A DNA stretch of 64,000 bases from positions 13,124 to 77,123 of the forward strand of contig JALNYP010000009.1 in NCBI GenBank assembly GCA_023229795.1. The letters are read 5' to 3'. Origin of the DNA: Syntrophobacterales bacterium (GTDB lineage Bacteria; Desulfobacterota; Desulfobaccia; Desulfobaccales; 0-14-0-80-60-11). Below, piece by piece: positions 1 through 6,560 of this stretch (its first letter is position 1; every line of letters starts with the position of its first letter). The position numbers and the translations under genes are program-made. The notes beneath the pieces are model-generated. The model saw only the letters and a list, made by a program, of their open reading frames with translations, ran no database searches and had not been told where the DNA came from.

Positions 1-1575
1 GTCAAAGGGGGCCTGGCAGGTCCCGGCCAACATGATGCCGGCCACGGATACTTCCACCGGGCGCAGCTTGGGGTGCACTTCCTGGAGGAAGCGGTCCGCG
101 CCCACGGGAATCTTCATCTTCTCCACCAGGTCGGCAATGTTGCGGGGCTCCTGGCCCACCGCCAGCACCACCAGGTCCACCGGCACTTCCAGTTCCTCGC
201 CGAAGGTCAGGACATCCTTCACTTTGACCCGCAAGGGGTGCCCTTTGGGGTTGGACTCTCTAAGAATCTGGGGCTCTTCGCCGGCCTCGAAGCGGAAAAA
301 GACCACCTGGTTTTGGGCCGCCTGGGTGTAGAGTTCTTCCTGTCCCCGGCCATAGGTGCGGATGTCCCGGTAAAAATCGAAGACCCGGGTCTGGGGATAG
401 TGGTCCCGGATCTGGTTGGCGGCGTGAAGCGTGGCGCTGCAGCAGGTGCGGGAGCAGTATTCGTTCAGGTAACCGCCCTCGTTTTCCTCGTGGATACCCG
501 GGATCTGGCGGCTGCCCACGCAATGGATCATAGCCAGGTTCCTGATGGGCCGGCCATTCAATACCAGGGTGTCGCCCGCCGGAGACGCTTCCGCCGTCAG
601 GCGGATAAATTCCGGCAGGGTGACCACCTCGGGAAAGTCCCGGTAACCGTATTCTCCGGCCCGGGGTTGGTACGGCTGAAAGCCGGTGGCCAGCACAATG
701 ACCCCGGCGTCCAGGTCGAACTCTTCCCGGCCGGCCGGAATCGCCGCAGGCATGACGCCCACAAAGGGCACGTACTCTCCCAGGCCCCGGCCGGCCTGGC
801 TCAGCCGTTCCAACCTGCCGGCAAAGGCCGCGCCTTCCGGGGGCTGCCTCACGATATTGAGCTTGAAATTGCCGATATACCCCTCAAAACCCTCCAACCG
901 GGCGCAGGTGTGAACCGTGATAGCCGGATGCTGTATGACCGCGCCGGCCAGGGTGCTGATGATCCCGGCGGCCGTTTCTCCCCAGGGGGCCAGACGGTCC
1001 AACTGCGCCACCTGCCCCCCCAGGAAGGGGCTCTTTTCCACCAGAATCACGTTAAGGCCCCGCTCGGCCAGCTCGAGGGCGCACTTGAGCCCGGCCACCC
1101 CGCCGCCGATCACCACCGCCTGGCGCTGGACCTCGACCCGGATGGGGTCCAGGGGGTGGAGCATTTCGGCTTTGGCCGCGGCCGCGGCCACCAGGCGGGT
1201 GGCCTTTTCGGTGGCTTCGTCGCCATGATGGACCCAACTCACCTGCTCCCGCAGGTTGGCGTGCTCGTACACGTAAGGGTTGGCCCCGGCCCGGGTCAGG
1301 GCCTGGCGGAAGGTGGTTTCATGCAGGCTGGGGGAGCATGAGGCTACCACCACCCGATCCACCAGGCCGCTTTTCAGATCCTCGATGATCAGTTCCTGAC
1401 CGGGATCGGAGCACATGAACATATTGGACCGGGCCACCACCACCCCGGGCACCCGGCGGGCCTGGTCGCAGACCTTTTCCACGTCCACCGCGTCGGAAAT
1501 ATTGCCGCCGCAATAACAGACGTAAACCCCTACTTTGGCCTGGGGTGCTGGTTCAGATTGCTTTTTTTTGGCCAT
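1..1575 (-). CDS. HdrA-like flavoprotein, N-terminal part (runs off the window)
   Basis: Reading the minus strand from ATG 1575 gives an open frame to base 1. Residues 15-130 match the HdrA N-terminal domain, with Cys motifs VCYCGG, MCSDPG and SCSPSLHE. A Rossmann FAD segment follows (VVIGGGVAGLKCALELAERG). HdrA proteins are the flavin-bearing subunits of heterodisulfide reductase-type complexes. After the FAD motif the usual DCSxC segment and inserted ferredoxin are missing (GGQVAQLDRLAPWGETAAG instead), so the visible part resembles QmoB-like or split HdrA proteins. It is the last visible gene of the tusA operon, separated from the other HdrA-like gene by 224 bp of repeats. The C-terminus lies outside the window, so further ferredoxin or MvhD domains cannot be excluded. 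Confidence 0.85.
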   Translation of the reverse strand, partial: MAKKKQSEPAPQAKVGVYVCYCGGNISDAVDVEKVCDQARRVPGVVVARSNMFMCSDPGQELIIEDLKSGLVDRVVVASCSPSLHETTFRQALTRAGANPYVYEHANLREQVSWVHHGDEATEKATRLVAAAAAKAEMLHPLDPIRVEVQRQAVVIGGGVAGLKCALELAERGLNVILVEKSPFLGGQVAQLDRLAPWGETAAGIISTLAGAVIQHPAITVHTCARLEGFEGYIGNFKLNIVRQPPEGAAFAGRLERLSQAGRGLGEYVPFVGVMPAAIPAGREEFDLDAGVIVLATGFQPYQPRAGEYGYRDFPEVVTLPEFIRLTAEASPAGDTLVLNGRPIRNLAMIHCVGSRQIPGIHEENEGGYLNEYCSRTCCSATLHAANQIRDHYPQTRVFDFYRDIRTYGRGQEELYTQAAQNQVVFFRFEAGEEPQILRESNPKGHPLRVKVKDVLTFGEELEVPVDLVVLAVGQEPRNIADLVEKMKIPVGADRFLQEVHPKLRPVEVSVAGIMLAGTCQAPFD

Positions 1576-1594
1576 CAGCCATTCTCCGGGAAAT

Positions 1595-1629
1595 AGCTTT
1601 CAGCTTTCAGTCATCAGCTTTCAGCTAAA
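1595..1629. repeat. heptamer tandem array
   Basis: Five consecutive 7-nt units (agctttc, agctttc, agtcatc, agctttc, agctaaa) lie just upstream of the HdrA-like gene that starts at 1575. This is one of more than a dozen period-7 arrays in the intergenic DNA of the window. Confidence 0.85.
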
Positions 1630-1655
1630 AAACTTTCTAATTTGCGCACGAGCGG

Positions 1656-1757
1656 TGGCCCAGGCGTCCCGCCTGGGCGGGGTGTAGGGTGCGTCCTACG
1701 CACCATGAGCTTTAGCCCGACGTTTTGTCGCACAGGCTGGAAAGCCTGCGCCACCAA
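1656..1757. repeat. cluster of short GC-rich palindromes (REP-like)
   Basis: Three hairpin-forming elements follow each other: cccaggcg-tcc-cgcctggg (1659-1677), ggtgcgtcctacgcacc (1688-1704) and caggctggaaagcctg (1732-1747). Relatives occur at 18563, 21691, 27396, 39887-39936 and 60992, all intergenic. The cluster could act as a terminator or mRNA-stabilising element between the two HdrA-like genes. Confidence 0.7.
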
Positions 1758-1799
1758 GAATTTTTTTTCTTGGTTTATGGGGAAGCCGGAGGCTCATAT

Positions 1800-3116
1800 T
1801 CAACTGCTCACTGCTCGCCGCTCACTGCGGGCCGCCAGATACCGGGAGGCTTCCATGGCTGCGGCGCCCGCTTCCACGATGCTGTCCACGATATCCTTGG
1901 GTCCGGCCGCGGCCCCCGCCACAAACACGCCGGTAAGATCGGTCAGGGTCGGGGCCAGCTTGGGCTGCACGGTTTGAATGAACTTATCCGATCCCGTGGA
2001 GAGGGCACAGCGGCCCTCCGGCATCCAACCCGGCAACATACCCAGGGAGAGCACCACCAGATCATGTTCGGCCGTTTGCACCCCGCCTTCGGCTTCCTGA
2101 GATTCATACCGGACCCGCACCGCACCGTCCTCGCCGGGGTCAAGATAGGCCACCTTGCCTTTGATGAAATTGACTCCCATGGCCTGGGCGTTTTGGAAAA
2201 ACTGCTCATAGCCCTTCCCGAAGGCCCGGATATCCATGTAATAAATGGTGATATCCGCCAGGGGCAGCGAGCCGGACAGGAGCATGGCCTGCTTGATGGC
2301 ATACATGCAGCAGACCCGGGAGCAATAGGGCACCCCCATGGACTGGTCCCGGGAACCGGCGCACTGGATAAAGGCGATGTTATCAGGCTCCATGCCGTCA
2401 TAGGGCCTGAGCGCCCGGTTGTAAGGGCCGTGAGGGGCCAGCAGCCTTTCCATCTGCAGGGCGGTGATCACATTGGGAATCGTTCCCTGGCCGTACTGGG
2501 GCTTGTTTTCCACCGGCGTCAATTCAAAGCCGGTAGCGATCACTGTAGTGGCGGCCGTAAGGCTGAAATCCTCCGGCTGCTCAAAGTAGTTGACGGCCCG
2601 GGTGGGGCAGACCTGGGCGCAGCGGCCGCACAGGATGCAATTTTCGGTATCGATCAGGGCCTTCTGGGGAATGGCGTTGGAGAAGGGGATGTAAATGGCC
2701 TTCCGGGCGGCAAAGCCCCCCTGCTCGGCATCCGGCGCCAGCACCGGACACTGGTATTCGCACTGGCGGCAGCCGATGCACTTTTCGGTGTCCACATACC
2801 GCGGCTTTTGCCGCAGCGCGGCCACCAACTCGCCATCCCGGCGCGCCAGAGACTGCAACTCGCAGTAGGTGAAGAGGGTGATCTTGGGATGATGGGCCGC
2901 GGCCGCCATTTTGGGCGTAGTGATGCAACTGGAGCAATCCAGGGTGGGAAAGACCTTGGAGAGCCGAATCATCTTGCCGCCGATGGAGGCGTCTTTTTCG
3001 ATGATGGCCACCGAAAAATCCTGGTCGGCCAGATTGAGGGCCGCCTCCAACCCGGCGATGCCCGCGCCCAGGACCAGGGCGTCAAATTTTAGACTTCGCT
3101 GAGACCCCACACTCAT
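1800..3116 (-). CDS. HdrA-like FAD/ferredoxin protein (QmoA-like architecture)
   Basis: 438 aa. It starts directly with the FAD-binding Rossmann motif LGAGIAGLEAALNLA (about 16-30), so it lacks the HdrA N-terminal domain. It keeps FPTLDCSSC (C61, C64) and two 4Fe-4S ferredoxin motifs (C113, C116, C119, C123 and C160, C163, C166, C170). Length and layout resemble QmoA and the FAD/ferredoxin core of HdrA; the family moves electrons between iron-sulfur clusters and flavin. It begins 9 nt after dsrE-like and is clearly in the same operon. Its domain content is complementary to the downstream HdrA-like protein, which has the N-terminal domain but no visible inserted ferredoxin, so the two may form one split HdrA. 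Confidence 0.88.
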   Translation of the reverse strand: MSVGSQRSLKFDALVLGAGIAGLEAALNLADQDFSVAIIEKDASIGGKMIRLSKVFPTLDCSSCITTPKMAAAAHHPKITLFTYCELQSLARRDGELVAALRQKPRYVDTEKCIGCRQCEYQCPVLAPDAEQGGFAARKAIYIPFSNAIPQKALIDTENCILCGRCAQVCPTRAVNYFEQPEDFSLTAATTVIATGFELTPVENKPQYGQGTIPNVITALQMERLLAPHGPYNRALRPYDGMEPDNIAFIQCAGSRDQSMGVPYCSRVCCMYAIKQAMLLSGSLPLADITIYYMDIRAFGKGYEQFFQNAQAMGVNFIKGKVAYLDPGEDGAVRVRYESQEAEGGVQTAEHDLVVLSLGMLPGWMPEGRCALSTGSDKFIQTVQPKLAPTLTDLTGVFVAGAAAGPKDIVDSIVEAGAAAMEASRYLAARSERRAVSS

Positions 3117-3125
3117 GGGAAACCT

Positions 3126-3470
3126 CTAGAAGGTGAGAACCTTGTATTCGGGGCTGGCAATCTTTTCCACCAGCACCGGCATCGGCACAATCAACGTCCC
3201 CTTAATCAGGTCATCCTGGGTGATGAGGCGTTTTTCGGCGCAGGATTTACAGACGAGGACCGGATGTTCGCTGGCCTTGAGCATATCCATGTAGTCACTC
3301 AGGGATTCGCCATAGGCCCCTTTGATGCCTCGAGCCCATTGTACCGCCTCATCGATAAGAAAGACTTCCACGTGATTTCCCTGTTCGGCAGTGAGAGCAG
3401 CGATTTGCAACGCTCGGATAGCGCTGCCGGATTTTTCCAGGCCCTTGGTGATGATAAAGAGGAATTTCAT
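3126..3470 (-). CDS. DsrE/F-family sulfur carrier-like protein
   Basis: 114 aa. The N-terminus MKFLFIITKG plus the run of alternating strands and helices fits the DsrE/DsrF/TusD fold. A CKSC motif (C74, C77) sits where the family carries its persulfide-bearing cysteine. Known members pass sulfane sulfur between TusA and DsrC or Hdr-type enzymes in the cytoplasm. It lies 24 nt after the MvhD-like gene and 9 nt before the HdrA-like gene, in an operon that also has tusA, which supports a sulfur-relay role. The exact DsrE subfamily cannot be fixed from sequence reading. Confidence 0.85.
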   Translation of the reverse strand: MKFLFIITKGLEKSGSAIRALQIAALTAEQGNHVEVFLIDEAVQWARGIKGAYGESLSDYMDMLKASEHPVLVCKSCAEKRLITQDDLIKGTLIVPMPVLVEKIASPEYKVLTF

Positions 3471-3494
3471 TGAAGTGTTCCCTTATCAGCCGAC

Positions 3495-3932
3495 TCAGGC
3501 GGCGCTGGCCGCCGCGGCAGGCTTATCGGGGCCCGGCGGGCCCAACTCCGAGATCAGGTCGTTCATCTGCTTGACTTCTTTGATAAAGGCCCGGGTGCAC
3601 ACCGTACAGATGGCGGTAAGCCGCAGCCGGCGAATGTCCAGCCCTCTCGCCTTCATCAGCGCATAGATCCGGTCAACCCGCTGGGCCAGGGCTTCATAGG
3701 CCCCTTCGTAGGGGCACTCCACCCCGCAGGACATGATGATGATGCCGGCGATGCCTTTGGCGAAACAGTCCAGATAGAATTGCTCGGGAAAGAGCACCGG
3801 CGCCTTGACCCGCAGGATATAGGTATTGGCAGGATAGCTCTGGTGCCCCTGCCCCACGGCGTCGGCCCCGGGATAGGCGCAGCTCTCCGTGGCCAGGATG
3901 AGGATCTTCCCGGCATACTTGTCGGCCGCCAT
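3495..3932 (-). CDS. MvhD/FlpD-like iron-sulfur protein, divergent
   Basis: 145 aa from ATG 3932, preceded by a G-rich Shine-Dalgarno 11 nt after the tusA stop. The pattern SCAYPGADAVG...YPANTYILRV...GIIIMSCGVECPYEGAYEALAQR matches the methyl-viologen-reducing hydrogenase delta subunit (MvhD/FlpD), a [2Fe-2S] protein that hands electrons from hydrogenase or formate dehydrogenase to HdrA. The cysteine set is altered. Only C18 remains of the first cluster and the usual CSG is KAP (43-45), but C69, C73 and an extra C109/C112 pair are present. The C-terminal tail is Ala/Pro-rich. Assignment to the family is firm by pattern; cluster type and partner are inferred. Confidence 0.75.
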   Translation of the reverse strand: MAADKYAGKILILATESCAYPGADAVGQGHQSYPANTYILRVKAPVLFPEQFYLDCFAKGIAGIIIMSCGVECPYEGAYEALAQRVDRIYALMKARGLDIRRLRLTAICTVCTRAFIKEVKQMNDLISELGPPGPDKPAAAASAA

Positions 3933-3943
3933 AAGGCCCCCGT

Positions 3944-4198
3944 TTACTTTTTGCGGATGATGAAAATGCGGTCGTAGCCGTCGGCGCCCAAGGAGCCCAG
4001 GAATTCGTGACCCACTTTCTTGGCCCACAGCGGCATATCATCCTTGGTGCCCGGATCATTGGAGAGCACTTCGAGCACCTCTCCCACTTTCACCCGGCCA
4101 ATGGCCTTCTTGGCTTCCATCAGGGGCCCCGGGCAGGCGCTGCCCCGGGCGTCCACTACCGCCGCGGCCTTCAGAGTAGCCAGATCTGCTGTTGCCAT
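3944..4198 (-). CDS. tusA: TusA-family sulfurtransferase
   Basis: 84 aa from ATG 4198, with Shine-Dalgarno aaggag just upstream. It contains the family signature ACPGPLMEAKKAI, with the persulfide-carrying cysteine at residue 22 (CPxP motif), and the typical size of about 80 aa. TusA proteins accept sulfane sulfur and pass it to DsrE-type or Hdr-type partners. It is the first gene of the operon tusA, mvhD-like, dsrE-like, hdrA-like, hdrA-like, located about 55 nt downstream of a sigma-54 type promoter. Its dedicated role here is more likely energy or sulfur metabolism than tRNA thiolation, judging by the neighbours. Confidence 0.92.
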   Translation of the reverse strand: MATADLATLKAAAVVDARGSACPGPLMEAKKAIGRVKVGEVLEVLSNDPGTKDDMPLWAKKVGHEFLGSLGADGYDRIFIIRKK

Positions 4199-4265
4199 GG
4201 TTGATCTCCTTTTCGGTATTGATGCGGGCTTGCCAGCCTGAAGAATGGTTTTTGAAGGTATGAAG

Positions 4266-4282
4266 AGCAATATCAATGCCAA
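4266..4282 (-). promoter_or_regulatory. sigma-54 (-24/-12) promoter for the tusA-hdr operon
   Basis: The minus strand reads TTGGCATTGATATTGCT. The GG and GC dinucleotides are separated by exactly 10 nt, and both core blocks TGGCA and TTGCT fit the consensus TGGCAYR-N4-TTGCW with one mismatch (T for R). The predicted start near 4255 leaves a leader of about 57 nt before tusA. Confidence 0.7.
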
Positions 4283-4351
4283 GAATGCTAACAACCTTAT
4301 CTCATAATTATATTAATAATTTTAGAATGTTACAGATACTTCATCAATAGC

Positions 4352-4413
4352 TGTTAAATTATCGCATTAACATATGCTAAATTAGCCGAAAATTTGTTTT
4401 TAACAGATGTTAA
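4352..4413. promoter_or_regulatory. paired palindromes, likely enhancer-binding sites
   Basis: There is a perfect palindrome TTAACA-GA-TGTTAA at 4400-4413. A second site has the same half-sites in the opposite arrangement, TGTTAA (4352-4357) and TTAACA (4367-4372). Their centres are about 44 bp apart and lie about 110 and 150 bp upstream of the predicted sigma-54 start. That geometry is typical for bacterial enhancer-binding proteins. The surrounding 4290-4420 stretch is strongly AT-rich. Confidence 0.5.
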
Positions 4414-4534
4414 TAAAGAGCAGATACTGGGAAGGCAGGAAAACAGGAAGGAGCGAGGCCACAACCTGCGCGGGTGAAAAGACTTGGTTTTTAGCCCCTG
4501 GGGGGAACTGCTGTCATTTTTCGGATTGGTAGGC

Positions 4535-5020
4535 TCATTTAGCAAATCTACCGTCGTCCCGGGCCTGGTCCAGCTTGGTCAGGTTTGCTTCGAACCAACC
4601 GCTTTGCGCTTCGGGGAAGCAATCAAAGCGCGGCACATAAGGCTTGAGGTCCAGAAGCGGGGTACCGTCCACGATATCCACCTCTCGGATGTAAAGCCGC
4701 GCCCCCTCAACCCGCTCCAACCTCACGGTGGAAATGCCGATGGGATTGGGTCTGGCCGGCGCCCGGGTGGCAAACACGCCGTGCTCCCGGTTATCCAGGA
4801 AAGCCTTCGTCTTTAAGGAAAATCCCTTGGCCAGGTGGCAATGATAGATCAGGATGAGATGGGAAAATCCCTCCAGGTCTTGCAAGCCTGCCTGATATTC
4901 CGGAAATAACTCGATCACCCCGACGGCAGCGCGGGACGCGGTCGCTTGTACGGGGGTCCCTGCGGGTTCATGGAAAGGCGACCGCACCGTACCTATGGGT
5001 CTGAAGACGATCTCGCTCAT
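4535..5020 (-). CDS. trmO: tRNA (N6-threonylcarbamoyladenosine37-N6)-methyltransferase TrmO
   Basis: 161 aa. The N-terminus IVFRPIGTVRSPFHEPAGTPVQ and the segment RPNPIGISTVRLERVEG are signatures of the TsaA/YaeB (TrmO) family, which methylates t6A37 of threonine tRNAs using S-adenosylmethionine. Later conserved parts are DIVDGTPLLDLKPYVPRFD and the C-terminal W. Single bacterial-length gene on the minus strand. Its start lies 166 bp beyond the tmRNA 3' end and its terminator, so it is probably transcribed separately. Confidence 0.93.
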   Translation of the reverse strand: MSEIVFRPIGTVRSPFHEPAGTPVQATASRAAVGVIELFPEYQAGLQDLEGFSHLILIYHCHLAKGFSLKTKAFLDNREHGVFATRAPARPNPIGISTVRLERVEGARLYIREVDIVDGTPLLDLKPYVPRFDCFPEAQSGWFEANLTKLDQARDDGRFAK

Positions 5021-5120
5021 GGTATGCCCTCCAAATTTTGGATTTTACGCCTATTCCTGGGGTTTTCAAGCTGAAAGGCAGGGGCCCCCGGACCTCGTGA
5101 GCTGAGGGGCCAACCTACAA

Positions 5121-5151
5121 ATAAAAAAGACAACCCTTAAGGATTGTCTTT
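5121..5151 (-). terminator. rho-independent terminator of ssrA
   Basis: On the minus strand the hairpin AAGACAAUCC-UUAA-GGGUUGUCUU is followed by a run of T (ttttttat). It sits about 35 nt after the tmRNA 3' end. Confidence 0.85.
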
Positions 5152-5186
5152 GTGAAGGAGCTGATTGAATTTCTTAATTAAGTAAT

Positions 5187-5533
5187 TGGTGGAGGCGGCG
5201 GGAGTCGAACCCGCGTCCGCCAATAGTCCCTGAAAGCTTCTACATGCTTAGCCGGCGTTTTAGTTTCGCCCCGTAAGACTTCCGACGGCAGAATTCTTAG
5301 AGGCTAGCCCGCTGCAGTTTTCGTCCGCCAACCCGTAGGCGAAGTTGGCAGCTTTGCCAGGATATCGTCGTTTGGAGTCTTATCCCGGCCTCGGACCCCA
5401 AACGCTAGCCTTAAGCGGCTAGAGCGTAGCCGTAGTTGTCGGCACTTGTGTGTTTCCTACCCGTTTAACGAGCGGACAGGACCTCGGCATGCAACTCACA
5501 GTTCTCTATTTACGTCGAAGCCGTTACGCCCCC
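5187..5533 (-). ncRNA. ssrA: transfer-messenger RNA (tmRNA)
   Basis: The 5' end GGGGGCGUAACGGCUUCGAC and the 3' end with a T-arm-like GGAGUCGAACCCGCGUCC and encoded CCA form the tRNA-like domain. Acceptor stem GGGGGCG pairs with CGCCUCC with one G-U pair. The tag reading frame lies at 5411-5443 and encodes ADNYGYALAA followed by TAA. tmRNA rescues stalled ribosomes by adding this degradation tag together with SmpB. It has its own promoter (5543-5570) and terminator (5121-5151). About 347 nt, a normal one-piece tmRNA length. Confidence 0.97.
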
Positions 5534-5542
5534 TTAAGTTAA

Positions 5543-5570
5543 ATTATAACCATTATTTAGGATTCCGCAA
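5543..5570 (-). promoter_or_regulatory. sigma-70 promoter of ssrA
   Basis: On the minus strand a -35 TTGCGG (5565-5570) and a perfect -10 TATAAT (5543-5548) are spaced by 16 nt. The -10 ends 9 nt before the tmRNA 5' end. Confidence 0.75.
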
Positions 5571-5593
5571 GCCCCCTCTGAGGGGAACATCTG

Positions 5594-6232
5594 CTAGGCT
5601 TTGGCCCGGAATTGGTAAGCTGCGCCCATCAAGCGATAGACCGAAGCGCCGGCGAGCGCCGCGATATCTTCCGTAGGGAAATACCCGGAGATGGTCTCGT
5701 CGAAGAGGATATTGGCCTCCGGGGGGAATTCCTCGTCGCCGCCCCAGAGGATATGCGTGACGGGCACCCGGGGAAAGGCCAGGAAACGGGCCGCGGCATC
5801 GCCCAGGGGCTGGGGCTCTCCTCCCAGGCTCTGCGCCACTTTGGCGTAGAGTTCCAGGTCGTGGCCGAAGGCTTCCAGCAAGGGTTTTTTGGCCCGGGAG
5901 ACAAACGCGGACCAGTAAAAGCCGCCTTCCGGGACCTGGCGAAAATCAATGGTCCGGCCGGTGAGGGGCTCTCCCGAGGCCCGGAGCAGGTAGTGGAGGA
6001 TGAGGATCTGCTCGGTCAGGGGGATTTCCCTCGGGTCGCCCACCGGGCTGACCCGGACCTCGGGCCAGACGATCCGCCGCATTTGCCCGAAATAGGGGAC
6101 CAGCAAGCCGTCAGCGCCTTCTTCGGCAAAATACTCCGCGCCGGTGCGGGCCTCCAGGCTCTGGGGATTAATCTGCTGCAATTCCGCGACGGCCAGGGCG
6201 ATGGCCGTCTTATAATCATCGATGCGGGGCAT
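5594..6232 (-). CDS. DUF3786 family protein
   Basis: 212 aa. The sequence matches the DUF3786 pattern in order: an N-terminal YKTAIALAVAELQQINP, GLLVPYFGQMRRIVWPEVRV, LTEQILILHYLLRASGEPLTGRTIDFRQVPEGGFYW, then HILWGGDEEFPPEANILFDETISGYFPTEDIAAL. Family members are common in Desulfobacterota and anaerobic Firmicutes, often near corrinoid or CO-dehydrogenase genes; no biochemical function is known to me. No signal peptide or membrane segment is visible. Start ATG 6232 begins the conserved part. It is divergent from the shikimate operon. Confidence 0.85.
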   Translation of the reverse strand: MPRIDDYKTAIALAVAELQQINPQSLEARTGAEYFAEEGADGLLVPYFGQMRRIVWPEVRVSPVGDPREIPLTEQILILHYLLRASGEPLTGRTIDFRQVPEGGFYWSAFVSRAKKPLLEAFGHDLELYAKVAQSLGGEPQPLGDAAARFLAFPRVPVTHILWGGDEEFPPEANILFDETISGYFPTEDIAALAGASVYRLMGAAYQFRAKA

Positions 6233-6311
6233 GCCGCCTCCTTCGTCAGTTCAGAAAATTGCCGGGGAGCGGGTCCCGCCCCCAATAAATTATAGCGAAA
6301 AAATATTTTTA

Positions 6312-6340
6312 TTGACATGGGCGCAGGGATATTTTAGTAT
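6312..6340 (+). promoter_or_regulatory. sigma-70 promoter of the shikimate operon
   Basis: Perfect -35 TTGACA (6312-6317), 17-nt spacer, -10 TAGTAT (6335-6340). Predicted start near 6347, upstream of a leader peptide and attenuator. Confidence 0.75.
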
Positions 6341-6365
6341 TGATAAAGTCGAGGACATCAGAGAA

Positions 6366-6458
6366 ATGCAATCCACCTGGCTCCGGAATCTCTATTACTT
6401 TTTTAGCTATTATTATTTTCCGAGCCAGGAGTGCGCCTCGACTTTTAAAAGAATGTAG
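6366..6458 (+). CDS. aromatic leader peptide of the shikimate operon attenuator
   Basis: A 30-codon ORF with a GAGGA Shine-Dalgarno 10 nt upstream. Residue 5 is Trp, residues 10-18 read Y-Y-F-F-S-Y-Y-Y-F, and residue 27 is Phe, so 10 of 30 residues are aromatic. The Tyr/Phe run (6393-6419) lies exactly in the loop between two hairpin arms (6376-6386 and 6420-6429). The stop codon is at 6456-6458, 21 nt before the terminator hairpin begins. This is the layout of trp/phe-type attenuator leaders in which ribosome stalling at scarce aminoacyl-tRNAs senses the end products, here mostly Tyr and Phe. Confidence 0.82.
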   Translation: MQSTWLRNLYYFFSYYYFPSQECASTFKRM

Positions 6459-6494
6459 GCCCCAACCAAAAAAACTTTTAAAAGCCGTGGCGCA
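6376..6494 (+). promoter_or_regulatory. transcription attenuator: pause hairpin and antiterminator
   Basis: A first hairpin pairs CCUGGCUCCGG (6376-6386) with CCGAGCCAGG (6420-6429), with one bulged C. A competing antiterminator pairs 6432-6451 with 6475-6494: 18 of 20 positions pair, including UGCGCC with GGCGCA and CUUUUAAAAG with CUUUUAAAAG. The second arm overlaps the 5' strand of the terminator (6483-6490), so the two structures exclude each other. A ribosome held on the Tyr/Phe codons would leave 6432-6451 free; one that reaches the stop codon would cover it. Confidence 0.78.
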
Positions 6495-6514
6495 GAGGCA
6501 CCACGGCTTTTTTT
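6480..6514 (+). terminator. attenuator terminator
   Basis: Perfect stem AAAAGCCGUGG (6480-6490) with CCACGGCUUUU (6501-6511) and a 10-nt loop, continuing into a T tract to 6514. It lies after the leader peptide and 47 nt before the first structural gene, so it acts as a conditional terminator. Confidence 0.9.
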
Positions 6515-6560
6515 ATCGGGTCGTGGGTCTCCCTCTCAGGCTGCCCGGCGAGGAGGAATC

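Noticed and set aside
73..1341. Long plus-strand open frame over the HdrA-like gene
   Set aside because: It is the antisense shadow of a minus-strand gene with clear HdrA motifs; the same holds for 1725-3092, 8565-9710, 11411-12670 and similar long frames opposite GC-rich genes.
1800..3116. QmoA of the sulfate-reduction complex
   Set aside because: The architecture fits, but aprAB and qmoC are absent and the neighbours are TusA/DsrE/MvhD, so only an HdrA-like name is justified.
5446..5676. Plus-strand frame across the tmRNA 5' end
   Set aside because: Lies in the tmRNA gene and its promoter; no coding signals.
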